Below the pieces are notes generated by a model. It was not told the DNA's origin. It was given only the letters and a program-made list of their open reading frames with translations, and did not search any database. Positions 8,635 to 17,305 of a DNA stretch of 64,000 nucleotides are shown here, piece by piece. Positions within the stretch are counted from its first letter, which is position 1. Each line of letters opens with the position of its first letter. A program made the position numbers and the translations under genes. Source of the stretch: Bowmanella denitrificans (GTDB taxonomy: Bacteria > Pseudomonadota > Gammaproteobacteria > Enterobacterales > Alteromonadaceae); assembly GCF_039522935.1 (NCBI RefSeq), contig NZ_BAAAEI010000020.1:62001-126000 (forward strand), in the 5' to 3' direction.

Positions 8635-11010
8635 TTGCAATCATTGATAGACAAAATTCGCCAGGGACGCTTTTTTGATTTTCCTGGCGGTGTACATCCG
8701 CCAGGTCGCAAGACCCTGTCCAATCAGGATGTAATCGGCAAGTGTACTTTGCCTGAGCACCTCTACCTGACAGTTAAACAGCATATAGGCGCCCCGGGAC
8801 AGTTGCAGGTAAAAGTGGGTGACGAGGTGCTTAAAGGGCAGCCCTTAACACGCAGCACAAATCCTTTTGCCTTACCCGTGCATGCACCAACATCCGGCAA
8901 GGTTACCGCTATCGCGCCGCATGTATCGGCGCATCCATCCGGCCTGGCAGAGCTGAGCGTGGAAATAACCCCGGATGGACGAGATAAGTGGATTGAACTG
9001 ACGCCCATACCGGATTATCAGCAATTGCCTAAAACCCGCATTATTGAAGCGATCTGTGATGCGGGGATTGCCGGTATGGGTGGTGCGGGTTTCCCCACTC
9101 ATATTAAAGTCAGTCCGAAAAAAGATGTGGAGTTTCTGGTAATCAACGGGGCCGAGTGTGAGCCCTATATTACCGCCGATGACCGACTGATGCGCGAACA
9201 TGCCTGGCAGATACGACAAGGTATTGATGTACTCTGCCACTTGCTCAACCCGGGCCATGTGCTTATCGCCATTGAAGACAACAAACCCGAGGCCATTCAG
9301 GCCATGCAGGTAGCTTGTCAGGAAAAGCCTGACTATATCATCTGCCCTATTCCCACTAAGTATCCAGCCGGCGGCGAAAAACAACTTATTCAGGTGCTGA
9401 CCGGTCGTGAAGTGCCTCATGGCCGCCTGCCCATAGACGTGGGCATTATTATGCAAAACGTCGGCACCTGTTTTGCCGTAGCAGATGTTATCTTTACCGG
9501 CAAACCGTTGATTCAGCGTGTTGTCACCCTCACAGGCGAAGCCATGACAAAGCCATGCAACGTCTGGGCTCTACTGGGTACACCGATATCTCATTTGCTA
9601 AAACATGCAGGTTACGAAAAAGCACAGCAGGGGGTTCAGCGTCTGATAATGGGCGGACCGATGATGGGCTTCAGCCTGGCTTCAGAACAAATACCTGTGG
9701 TGAAAAGTACTAACTGTATTTTAGCGCCAACCCAACAAGAAATGACGCTGCCCGAGGAAGAGCAGGCCTGTATTCGCTGCAGCGCTTGTGCTGATGCTTG
9801 CCCGGTGAATTTGCTGCCGCAACAAATGTATTGGCATAGCAAAGCCAAAGAGCTGGACAAGGCCCAGGATTATAACCTGTTTGACTGCATCGAGTGCGGT
9901 GCCTGTGCTTATGTTTGCCCAAGCCAGATTCCGCTGGTGCATTACTACCGCGTTGCCAAGGCACAAATCCGTCAACAGGAAGAAGAAAAGCAGAAAGCCG
10001 ACAAGGCCAGAGACAGATTTGAAGCGCGCAAACAGCGTTTGGAAGAAGAAAAGGCCGAGCGCGAGTTAAAACATCAGCAGGCAGCCGAGGCCAGACGTGA
10101 AGCCATGCATAAACAGGGCGACGATCCAAAGTCTAAGGTTGCTGCAGCGCTGGCCAGAGCACGGAAACAGCAGACCAGCGATGAGACAACGGCAGCCCCA
10201 GAGACCGCGGATAAAGTCGCAGCCGCTATTGCCCGTGCTAAAGCCAGAAAAGCCGCAGTACAGCAAGGTGACTCCGCGCCCAGCGACACAGCAGATACTG
10301 CAGCAGAAGATAAACAAGCCAAAGTGGCCGCTGCCGTGGCGCGTGCCAAGGCCAGAAAAGCCGCAACGCAGCAAGGTGACTCCGCGCCCAGCGACACAGC
10401 AGATACTGCAGCAGAAGATAAACAGGCCAAAGTAGCCGCTGCCGTGGCGCGTGCCAAGGCCAGAAAAGCCGCAGTACAGCAAGGTGACTCCGCGCCCAGC
10501 GACACAGCAGATACTGCAGCAGAAGATAAACAGGCCAAAGTAGCCGCTGCCGTGGCGCGTGCCAAGGCCAGAAAAGCCGCAACGCAGCAAGGTGACTCCG
10601 CGCCCATCGACACAGCAGATACTGCAGCAGAAGATAAACAGGCCAAAGAGGCCACTGCCAGCAAAAGCAAGACCACAAAACAAGTTAAGCCGAAAGACAA
10701 GGTGTCAACCCAAGTCACAACCGCCGATACCCGCGTTAAGCCAGCGCCAGCTGACGATAGGGAAGAACAGAAAAGGCAACGCGTCGCGGCAGCCATTGCC
10801 AAGGCCAAACAACAAAAAGCACAGAAAGATCGTCAGCAAGCTTCTTCCACAGCAGATATGCCTGCAGAAAAAGTCGCTCAGCCTCTGGTGGAAGTAGACG
10901 AACAGAAAAAACAACGTGTTGCAGCGGCTATCGCCAAGGCGAAGGCCAGAAAAGCCAAACTTGATATGCAAAGTAGCGCAGATAATCAGCAGGATAAAAC
11001 AGACGAATGA
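8635..11010 (+). CDS. rnfC: Rnf electron transport complex subunit C with repeat-expanded tail
   Basis: NADH-binding subunit of 791 residues, starting at TTG 8635 with GAAGGG upstream. Residues 1-440 are the conserved core, with GGAGFPTHIK and two [4Fe-4S] motifs (CIRCSACADACP and CIECGACAYVCP). From about residue 450 the tail is a charged Ala/Lys/Arg/Gln-rich helix. It includes four nearly identical 36-residue repeats (10213-10644) and shorter copies of VAAAIAKAKARKA. Long Ala/Lys tails are known in gammaproteobacterial RnfC; the recent near-perfect duplication is specific here. The stop overlaps the rnfD start (ATGA). Confidence 0.95.
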   Translation: MQSLIDKIRQGRFFDFPGGVHPPGRKTLSNQDVIGKCTLPEHLYLTVKQHIGAPGQLQVKVGDEVLKGQPLTRSTNPFALPVHAPTSGKVTAIAPHVSAHPSGLAELSVEITPDGRDKWIELTPIPDYQQLPKTRIIEAICDAGIAGMGGAGFPTHIKVSPKKDVEFLVINGAECEPYITADDRLMREHAWQIRQGIDVLCHLLNPGHVLIAIEDNKPEAIQAMQVACQEKPDYIICPIPTKYPAGGEKQLIQVLTGREVPHGRLPIDVGIIMQNVGTCFAVADVIFTGKPLIQRVVTLTGEAMTKPCNVWALLGTPISHLLKHAGYEKAQQGVQRLIMGGPMMGFSLASEQIPVVKSTNCILAPTQQEMTLPEEEQACIRCSACADACPVNLLPQQMYWHSKAKELDKAQDYNLFDCIECGACAYVCPSQIPLVHYYRVAKAQIRQQEEEKQKADKARDRFEARKQRLEEEKAERELKHQQAAEARREAMHKQGDDPKSKVAAALARARKQQTSDETTAAPETADKVAAAIARAKARKAAVQQGDSAPSDTADTAAEDKQAKVAAAVARAKARKAATQQGDSAPSDTADTAAEDKQAKVAAAVARAKARKAAVQQGDSAPSDTADTAAEDKQAKVAAAVARAKARKAATQQGDSAPIDTADTAAEDKQAKEATASKSKTTKQVKPKDKVSTQVTTADTRVKPAPADDREEQKRQRVAAAIAKAKQQKAQKDRQQASSTADMPAEKVAQPLVEVDEQKKQRVAAAIAKAKARKAKLDMQSSADNQQDKTDE
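10213..10644 (+). repeat. Four tandem 108-bp repeats inside rnfC
   Basis: Units begin at 10213, 10321, 10429 and 10537, each coding 36 residues beginning KVAAA(I/V)ARAKARKAA and ending AAEDKQA. Units differ by only a few bases and alternate AAV/AAT variants (units 1 and 3 against 2 and 4), suggesting duplication of a two-unit block. Confidence 0.95.
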
Positions 11011-12074
11011 GCCTTCGAATTGCCAGTTCACCTCACCAGCGCAGTCAACGTAGTACCGCCAAGCTTATGCGCCTGGTCTGTTATTGCGCCCTGCCCGGTT
11101 TTGCCCTGCAATGCTGGTTTTTCGGCTGGGGCAGCCTGCTACAGTTCTTGATTGCGGCCGTGGTCGCATTAGGCACCGAAGCGCTGATTCTGGAACTGCG
11201 CAAAAAAGATTTTGAAAAGGCCCTGTCCGATTGCAGCGCGCTATTAACCGCTTTGCTGCTGGCAATTTGTCTGCCACCGCTTACGCCTTGGTGGATTACG
11301 GCTATCGGTGCGTTTTTCGCCATCGGCATCGCCAAACAACTTTATGGTGGCTTGGGATCTAACCTGTTTAACCCCGCCATGGTGGCTTATGTAACCTTGC
11401 TGGTGTCGTTTCCGGTTGCCATGACATCCTGGCTGCCACCGCAACATTTAGCAGCGCATCCTTATAATCTGGTCGATGCTTTGAGCGTGATCTTTACCGG
11501 CTTTACCGGTGAAGGTTACAGCCTGACCCAGCTTCGCAGTGATGCCGACGGCTTTACCATGGCTACGCCCCTGGACGCAGTGAAAACCGATTTAAGTCTC
11601 GGCCTGACGCTGGAAGAAGCAACCAGCAAAGGACAATTTTCCAATGGCCTGGGTATTGGCTGGTTTTGGATTAACCTGGCCTATCTGGCAGGTGGTCTGG
11701 TTTTACTGAAGTTACGTGCAATTAAATGGCAGATTCCCGTCAGCATGCTGGGGACCATATTGCTGGTGGCCGGCATCATGCACCTTAGCGCCCCGGATCT
11801 ATTCGCATCACCCTGGTTCCATCTGCTTAGCGGCGGCACCATGCTGGGGGCTTTTTTTATTGCTACCGACCCGGTTTCCGCCAGTACAACTGACCGCGGC
11901 CGCTTGCTCTTCGGCGCAGGTATTGGCCTGCTGGTAGTGGTCATTCGGACTTGGGGCGGTTACCCCGATGCCATTGCCTTTGCCGTCGTGCTGATGAATA
12001 TGGCCGTGCCGCTGATAGACTATTACACCCGGCCCCGCACTTATGGCCACCAGCGTCAAAGAGGAAAACCATGA
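11007..12074 (+). CDS. rnfD: Rnf electron transport complex subunit D
   Basis: 355-residue membrane protein with about nine to ten helices. It contains the stretch FTMATPLDAV, where the family carries a covalently bound FMN on Thr, and GSNLFNPAMV and ATDPVSA, which are conserved in RnfD/NqrB. The start overlaps the rnfC stop by 4 nt and the stop overlaps the rnfG start by 4 nt, so the whole set is translationally coupled. Confidence 0.95.
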   Translation: MSLRIASSPHQRSQRSTAKLMRLVCYCALPGFALQCWFFGWGSLLQFLIAAVVALGTEALILELRKKDFEKALSDCSALLTALLLAICLPPLTPWWITAIGAFFAIGIAKQLYGGLGSNLFNPAMVAYVTLLVSFPVAMTSWLPPQHLAAHPYNLVDALSVIFTGFTGEGYSLTQLRSDADGFTMATPLDAVKTDLSLGLTLEEATSKGQFSNGLGIGWFWINLAYLAGGLVLLKLRAIKWQIPVSMLGTILLVAGIMHLSAPDLFASPWFHLLSGGTMLGAFFIATDPVSASTTDRGRLLFGAGIGLLVVVIRTWGGYPDAIAFAVVLMNMAVPLIDYYTRPRTYGHQRQRGKP

Positions 12075-12733
12075 AAGACAGCCTCAAGCGCAACGGCTTA
12101 ACCCTGACCGCTTTTGCGCTGGTCACCACCGGTCTGATTGCGCTGACCCATCAGTTCACTGATGACAAAATCAAAAGTCAGCAGCAACAACAGCTGCAGA
12201 AACTGCTTGGCAGTATTGTCCCGGCCAATCTGCATGACAATGATATTGAGCATGACTGCACAGAAGTCAGCCATCCTGAGTTTTTAGGCAATAGCGACGC
12301 CAAAAAGGTGTATCGTGCGCGTCTGGCTGGTGAGCCTGCCGCCCTGGTTATTCAAACCATAACGCCGGACGGTTATAGCGGCAATATCGAGCTTTTAGTA
12401 GGTATTGATGCACAAGGAAAAGTGACCGGCGTCCGCGCAATTAAGCATCAGGAAACCCCAGGCCTTGGCGATAAAATTGATGTGCGTATCAGTGACTGGA
12501 TTCTGAGCTTTAATGGTAAAGGGCTGGGCAATGGTGATGAAAAAAACTGGGCAGTCAAAAAAGACGGCGGACAGTTTGACCAATTTACCGGCGCCACCAT
12601 TACCCCCAGAGCGGTTGTCGGCGCGGTGCGTGATGCACTGAAACTCAGCAATAGCATGCAGCAACAACTGTATGATGCACCTAACTTATGCAAGGTGAGC
12701 AAGGTGAGTACCAAGGAGGAAGCCCATGAGTGA
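12071..12733 (+). CDS. rnfG: Rnf electron transport complex subunit G
   Basis: 220 residues: one N-terminal membrane helix (GLTLTAFALVTTGLIALTH) and a periplasmic FMN-binding domain with the flavinylation motif TGATITP, in which a Thr carries covalent FMN. I use ATG 12071 (preceded by GAGGAAAACC), which overlaps the rnfD stop. An upstream in-frame ATG at 11951 would lie deep in rnfD. It overlaps rnfE by 8 nt. Confidence 0.95.
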   Translation: MKDSLKRNGLTLTAFALVTTGLIALTHQFTDDKIKSQQQQQLQKLLGSIVPANLHDNDIEHDCTEVSHPEFLGNSDAKKVYRARLAGEPAALVIQTITPDGYSGNIELLVGIDAQGKVTGVRAIKHQETPGLGDKIDVRISDWILSFNGKGLGNGDEKNWAVKKDGGQFDQFTGATITPRAVVGAVRDALKLSNSMQQQLYDAPNLCKVSKVSTKEEAHE

Positions 12734-13421
12734 ATACAAAACCCTGTCTTGGCAAGGGCTGTGGAAAAACAATCCGGCCCTGGTACAACTGCTGGGCTTA
12801 TGCCCGTTGCTGGCGGTGACCGGCAGTTTTATTAATGGCCTGGGATTGGGGCTGGCTACCACGGCGGTGCTGATTGGTTCCAATACTACAGTCTCCCTGG
12901 TACGCAATCTGGTACCGGCAGAGATACGCATCCCTATTTTTGTGATGGTGATAGCCGCGTTTGTCACCATTATCCAATTGCTGATGAACGCCTACACCTT
13001 CACCCTTTATCAGGCCCTGGGTATTTTTATTCCTTTAATTGTGACCAATTGCGCCATTATTGGCCGGGCAGAAGCCTATGCATCAAAAAATCCGGTAAAG
13101 TTTGCCGCTTTTGACGGTTTGATGATGGGCGTCGGCTTCACACTGGTATTGGTGACACTGGGCGGATTGCGGGAAATACTGGGGAGCGGCACCCTGTTCA
13201 GCGGTGCAGAGTTCCTGTTTGGCGACTGGGCCAAACAGCTAACCCTAACGCTTTATGTAACCGAGCATAAGTTCCTACTGGCCATTTTGCCACCGGGCGC
13301 CTTTATCGGTATGGGTTTGCTTATCGCCCTGAAAAATGTATTGGATAAGCGGCTGGAACAACTTAATAAACAACCGGCCAAAGTAGTGCAGCGCGCCAGA
13401 ATCACGGCGGAGTCTTCCTGA
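12726..13421 (+). CDS. rnfE: Rnf electron transport complex subunit E
   Basis: 231-residue membrane subunit, paralogous to RsxA (IFIPLIVTNCAIIGRAEAYA matches the RsxA helix with the conserved Cys). It starts inside the end of rnfG behind AAGGAGGAAGCCC, a strong ribosome site. Last subunit of the complex; nth follows after 39 bp, as in many gammaproteobacteria. Confidence 0.95.
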   Translation: MSEYKTLSWQGLWKNNPALVQLLGLCPLLAVTGSFINGLGLGLATTAVLIGSNTTVSLVRNLVPAEIRIPIFVMVIAAFVTIIQLLMNAYTFTLYQALGIFIPLIVTNCAIIGRAEAYASKNPVKFAAFDGLMMGVGFTLVLVTLGGLREILGSGTLFSGAEFLFGDWAKQLTLTLYVTEHKFLLAILPPGAFIGMGLLIALKNVLDKRLEQLNKQPAKVVQRARITAESS

Positions 13422-13460
13422 CAGAATACTCAGCATGGTGGCCAACAAAGACAGACCAGG

Positions 13461-14096
13461 ATGAACCAGAGCAAACGCAAACAAATATTACAACGCCTGA
13501 GGGATGACAACCCTCACCCCACCACCGAGCTCAACTACAGTTCCCCGTTTGAACTGTTGATTGCCGTGATCCTTTCAGCGCAGGCCACAGATGTGGGCGT
13601 GAATAAAGCCACCGACAAACTGTTCCCGGTTGCCAATACCCCGGAAGCGATTCTGGCATTAGGTGTGGATGGCCTGAAGGAATACATTAAAACCATTGGC
13701 CTGTTTAATGCCAAAGCAGAAAATGTGATTAAGACCTGCCACATTCTGGTAAATCAGCATGGTTCTGCAGTGCCAGAAAGTCGCGAGGCATTAGAGGCAC
13801 TGCCCGGCGTTGGCCGCAAAACCGCCAATGTGGTGCTGAACACCGCTTTCGGCTGGCCCACCATTGCCGTAGATACGCATATTTTCCGGGTCAGCAACCG
13901 CACGGGGCTGGCGCCTGGCAAAAATGTGCTTGAAGTGGAAAATAAACTACTTAAGGTTGTGCCTGCCGAGTTTAAAGTCGATGTACACCACTGGCTGATT
14001 CTGCACGGTCGTTACGTATGTGTTGCCAGAAAACCCCGTTGCGGCGCATGCCTGATTGAAGATCTCTGTGAGTTCAGAGATAAAACTGAAACATAA
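13461..14096 (+). CDS. nth: Endonuclease III (DNA glycosylase/AP lyase)
   Basis: Base-excision repair enzyme removing oxidised pyrimidines. It shows the helix-hairpin-helix LPGVGRKTANVV, with the catalytic Lys in the SAQATDVGVNKAT helix region and the catalytic Asp in AVDTHIFRV. A C-terminal [4Fe-4S] loop is present (C-x6-C-x2-C-x5-C in CVARKPRCGACLIEDLC). 211 residues, the normal length. It follows the rnf genes and may be co-transcribed with them. Confidence 0.96.
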   Translation: MNQSKRKQILQRLRDDNPHPTTELNYSSPFELLIAVILSAQATDVGVNKATDKLFPVANTPEAILALGVDGLKEYIKTIGLFNAKAENVIKTCHILVNQHGSAVPESREALEALPGVGRKTANVVLNTAFGWPTIAVDTHIFRVSNRTGLAPGKNVLEVENKLLKVVPAEFKVDVHHWLILHGRYVCVARKPRCGACLIEDLCEFRDKTET

Positions 14097-14135
14097 TAAG
14101 ATTACACTCACCCCTGACCAAAAAGGACCAGAAGT

Positions 14136-14516
14136 ATGAGATTACTGCATACCATGTTGCGCGTTGGTAACCTGGAACGTTCTATTGAATTCTATACCCA
14201 GTTACTGGGTATGACGCTGTTACGCACCAGTGAAAACCAGGAATATCAATATACCCTGGCATTTCTGGGGTATGGCGAAGAACACAGCCATACCGTACTA
14301 GAACTGACCTACAACTGGGATCAAGACAGCTACGATATGGGTACGGCCTATGGGCATATCGCCATAGGTGCAGAAGATATCTATGCGCTGTGTGAACGCC
14401 TGGAACAGCAAGGTGCAGATGTCTACCGCAAACCTGGGCCGGTCAAAGGTGGCAGTACCGTTATCGCCTTTGTGCGCGACCCTGACGGTTATGCCGTGGA
14501 GCTGATTCAAGACTGA
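14136..14516 (+). CDS. gloA: Lactoylglutathione lyase (glyoxalase I)
   Basis: 126 residues. Converts the methylglyoxal-glutathione hemithioacetal to S-lactoylglutathione. The metal ligands are visible: His near the N-terminus (LLHTMLRVGNLERS), Glu in TVLELTYNW, His in YGHIAIG, and Glu in AVELIQD. AAAAAGGACC precedes the ATG. glpQ follows 9 bp later, so the two are probably one transcript. Confidence 0.95.
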   Translation: MRLLHTMLRVGNLERSIEFYTQLLGMTLLRTSENQEYQYTLAFLGYGEEHSHTVLELTYNWDQDSYDMGTAYGHIAIGAEDIYALCERLEQQGADVYRKPGPVKGGSTVIAFVRDPDGYAVELIQD

Positions 14517-14525
14517 GATTAAAAT

Positions 14526-15518
14526 ATGATAAGGACGCTGCTTACCGGCATTCTGCTGTCAACCCTGTGCACTAACCTGTTGGCCAAACCTTTGGTCATT
14601 GCGCATCGGGGCGCATCGGGCTACCTGCCGGAGCATACGCTGCCAGCCGTTATTCTGGCCCATGGCATGAACCCCGATTATATCGAGCAGGATTTAGTGT
14701 TATCCAAGGATGGTGTGTTGGTGGTACTGCATGATATCCACCTGGATACCGTGACCGATGTGGCAGAGCGCTTTGCACAACGGAAACGGGCCGATGGACG
14801 CTTTTATGCCATCGACTTTACCCTTGAGGAATTGAAGAGCCTGCGGGTACACGAAAGACGCAATGAACAGAATCAGCAAGTGTTTGCCCTTCGTTACCAA
14901 GGGCATAAGACCAATGCGGACTTCTTTCGCATTGCAACCTTCGAAGAGCAGCTCATTCTGATTCAAGAGCTGAATCGCAGCCGTGGCGTCAATATTGGCA
15001 TTTATCCGGAGATAAAATCCCCGGCATTTCACCGTGCTGCTGGGCAAGATATCAGCAAGATTTTCATGGCCCAATTGGAAAAGCATGGTCTGAATAAGGC
15101 AGATGCCAAGGTATATGTGCAATGTTTCGACTTTGCCGAAACCCGCCGTTTACGCCAGGAGCTGGGCCTGAAAGCGCCGCTGATACAGCTTTTGGCAGAA
15201 AACAGCTGGCAGGAGTCAGGTTCAGACTACGACTATTTAAAATCCCCGCCGGGTTTGCAGGAGATTGCCAAGGTAGCGGATGGGATTGGCCCCTGGATCC
15301 CGCAGTTGGTTAACTTTGACAACAAAGCCCCAACCACGCTGTTTACACAAGCCAAGGCATTGGGATTACAAATACATCCTTATACTCTTCGTGCAGACCA
15401 ACTACCGCAAGGTATGGACTGGCAGAGCACCATGGCATTGCTATTTGACTGGCTGAAAGTTGATGGTATTTTTACCGACTTCCCGGATAAGGTCGTGGCC
15501 TACAACGCCACACAGTAA
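14526..15518 (+). CDS. glpQ: Glycerophosphodiester phosphodiesterase, periplasmic
   Basis: 330 residues with an N-terminal signal peptide (LLTGILLSTLCTNLLA). The GDPD TIM-barrel motif is HRGASGYLPEHT, with the metal-binding pair in YIEQDLVLSKDG and the catalytic His in VLHDIHLD. Hydrolyses glycerophosphodiesters to glycerol-3-phosphate in the periplasm. No glp transport gene is adjacent. It ends at a bidirectional terminator shared with motY. Confidence 0.94.
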   Translation: MIRTLLTGILLSTLCTNLLAKPLVIAHRGASGYLPEHTLPAVILAHGMNPDYIEQDLVLSKDGVLVVLHDIHLDTVTDVAERFAQRKRADGRFYAIDFTLEELKSLRVHERRNEQNQQVFALRYQGHKTNADFFRIATFEEQLILIQELNRSRGVNIGIYPEIKSPAFHRAAGQDISKIFMAQLEKHGLNKADAKVYVQCFDFAETRRLRQELGLKAPLIQLLAENSWQESGSDYDYLKSPPGLQEIAKVADGIGPWIPQLVNFDNKAPTTLFTQAKALGLQIHPYTLRADQLPQGMDWQSTMALLFDWLKVDGIFTDFPDKVVAYNATQ

Positions 15519-15540
15519 AAAGGGCGCCTAGCGCCCTTTT
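15517..15540. terminator. Bidirectional terminator between glpQ and motY
   Basis: AAAAGGGCGC, loop CTA, GCGCCCTTTT; the left arm overlaps the glpQ stop codon. It gives a U-tract on either strand between two convergent genes. Confidence 0.88.
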
Positions 15541-15556
15541 GACAATCCTGATGTGA

Positions 15557-16438
15557 TTACAACCCTTTCTCCATACGGATAATCACCCGACGGTTCTTGG
15601 CTCTGGACAGTTCATTGCTGTTTTCTGCAATATGCCGTTTTTCCCCATGGCCGGTGATACTGATCCTGTCGCCCTCAACCCCTTGCTCCTGGAAAAACTG
15701 CTTTACCCGCTCGGCACGTCGCAATGACAATTGCTCATTGCTCCAACGGCCGCCATAACTGTCGGTATAAGCATCCAGTAACACCAGTTCAATATTGCTG
15801 TCTTCTTTAAGGTAGTCACTGATCATGCTGAGTTTTTTGCGTGAGCCTCGGGTAAATTCATCGGAGTTTTTCTGATACGACAGCACAGTGTAGGCAATAT
15901 CCTCGAAGCTGTAGGGCAGCAAATTAGCCACACATTGGGAAAACTGCCGGTATTGGTCAATAAAGTTGCTGGCATTTAGCCCCACAGCCACTCTGTCGGC
16001 TTCATTGTACCAATCACGATAATAGATGGTCGGCCAGAACCCTTTTTCCAACTCAGACAGAATGGTCCAGGCCGCTTGTTCCGGTAGATCGCCATTATAT
16101 TGTTTACGAATGGGCATGTCGGCAATTTGCCGTTGCATGGCCCCAGGCATCCAGCTCGGTGGCACCGAGTAAACCGAAGCCACACCATAAGTTTTGGGCA
16201 ACTGCAGCATATCCAGCTCAAACTCCATATTGAGTTGCTTACTGGCCAGACTGGTAAACAACGCATCGCCATAGCCGGGTACCTGATGTTTCAGAGTACA
16301 TTGCAGTCGGGTTTGGCTGCTTAACTGCCAACTGGAGGTTTCAACGGGCGCTGCATAATGACGCAAGCCGGCCTGAGCGGGCGTTATCAGCATACCGAGC
16401 AAAGCATAAAGGAGTCTGTTCATAACATCTCTGTCCAA
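15557..16438 (-). CDS. motY: Sodium-type flagellar motor protein MotY
   Basis: 293 residues, the length of Vibrio MotY. It has a signal peptide (LLYALLGMLITPAQA), an N-terminal stator-interacting domain (RHYAAPVETSSWQL, then LEKGFWPTIYYRDW), and a C-terminal OmpA-like peptidoglycan-binding domain with YTDSYGG, SLRRAERV and RAKNRRV. It forms the T-ring that anchors Na+-driven PomAB stators. Adjacent to rnt, as in related Alteromonadales and Vibrio. It implies a Na+-driven polar flagellum encoded elsewhere. Confidence 0.93.
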   Translation of the reverse strand: MDRDVMNRLLYALLGMLITPAQAGLRHYAAPVETSSWQLSSQTRLQCTLKHQVPGYGDALFTSLASKQLNMEFELDMLQLPKTYGVASVYSVPPSWMPGAMQRQIADMPIRKQYNGDLPEQAAWTILSELEKGFWPTIYYRDWYNEADRVAVGLNASNFIDQYRQFSQCVANLLPYSFEDIAYTVLSYQKNSDEFTRGSRKKLSMISDYLKEDSNIELVLLDAYTDSYGGRWSNEQLSLRRAERVKQFFQEQGVEGDRISITGHGEKRHIAENSNELSRAKNRRVIIRMEKGL

Positions 16439-16559
16439 TTCCTTACCAAGATATCGGCAGTCACATCAATTCCATTACACTGGATAGCCTCGGCCAGACT
16501 TGTCATAATCGCGGCCCAGACCAGCACGACCATTTAGTTCAAGACCGATAGAGTAAAAG

Positions 16560-17198
16560 ATGACAGCAGATACGCAACAACTCAAGCAAAGATTCAGGGG
16601 ATATTTTCCCGTAGTAATAGATGTGGAAACCGCCGGTTTTAATCCACGCACCGACGCTTTGCTGGAAATTGCTGCAGTTACCTTAAAGTTAAACCAAACA
16701 GGTCAGCTTGTCAGAGACGAAACCTTTCATTTTCATGTCCAGCCATTTGCAGGTGCGAACCTGGAACAGGCTGCACTGGATTTTAATGGCATCGACCCAC
16801 ATTGTGCCTTGCGTGGCGCCCTGCCGGAAACGGAAGTGATGAAGGAACTGTGCAAACAAATCCGTAAAAAGCAGAAAGATGCGGATTGCCAGCGCAGTGT
16901 TATTGTTGCCCACAATGCGGCCTTTGATCAGGGCTTTGTTAATGCCGCCGTTGAGCGCTCCAGTATAAAGCGCACCCCATTCCACCCTTTCGTGTCCTTT
17001 GATACCACCAGCCTGTCAGCCCTGGCTTTCGGTCAAACCGTATTGGTTAAGGCCTGCCGCACGGCGGGACTGAGCTTTGATCAGGCCGAGGCACATAGCG
17101 CTTTGTATGACGCAGAGAAAACCGCAGATCTATTCTGTATTATCGTCAACAAGTGGCAACAACTGGGTGGCTGGCCGCTAACGACGGTAGAGAACTGA
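16560..17198 (+). CDS. rnt: Ribonuclease T
   Basis: 3'-5' exoribonuclease that trims tRNA and other stable RNA 3' ends. It has DEDDh exonuclease motifs: Exo I DVETAGF, Exo II in HNAAFDQGF, and Exo III HSALYDAEKTA. 212 residues, the normal length. Divergent from motY with a 121-bp shared upstream region. Confidence 0.95.
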   Translation: MTADTQQLKQRFRGYFPVVIDVETAGFNPRTDALLEIAAVTLKLNQTGQLVRDETFHFHVQPFAGANLEQAALDFNGIDPHCALRGALPETEVMKELCKQIRKKQKDADCQRSVIVAHNAAFDQGFVNAAVERSSIKRTPFHPFVSFDTTSLSALAFGQTVLVKACRTAGLSFDQAEAHSALYDAEKTADLFCIIVNKWQQLGGWPLTTVEN

Positions 17199-17234
17199 CA
17201 GAATTAAATACCTGATGTATTTGGCATAGCCTTT

Positions 17235-17248
17235 CTGATATAAATCAA
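17235..17248 (+). promoter_or_regulatory. Candidate FNR-type site upstream of the universal stress gene
   Basis: CTGATATAAATCAA differs by one base from the FNR consensus TTGAT-N4-ATCAA. Its centre is about 46 bp upstream of the start expected from a -10-like TATGCT at 17276-17281, close to the class II activator position. Confidence 0.5.
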
Positions 17249-17305
17249 AGCATTGGTTAATTCTCGTGCTAGATTTATGCTACTTAGCTGAAAAGGAAGG
17301 CGTGG

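Noticed and set aside
10066..10808. Long minus-strand frames with Cys/Leu-rich repeats
   Set aside because: They are antisense to the rnfC repeat region and arise from the repeated Ala/Lys codons; no ribosome site or family match.
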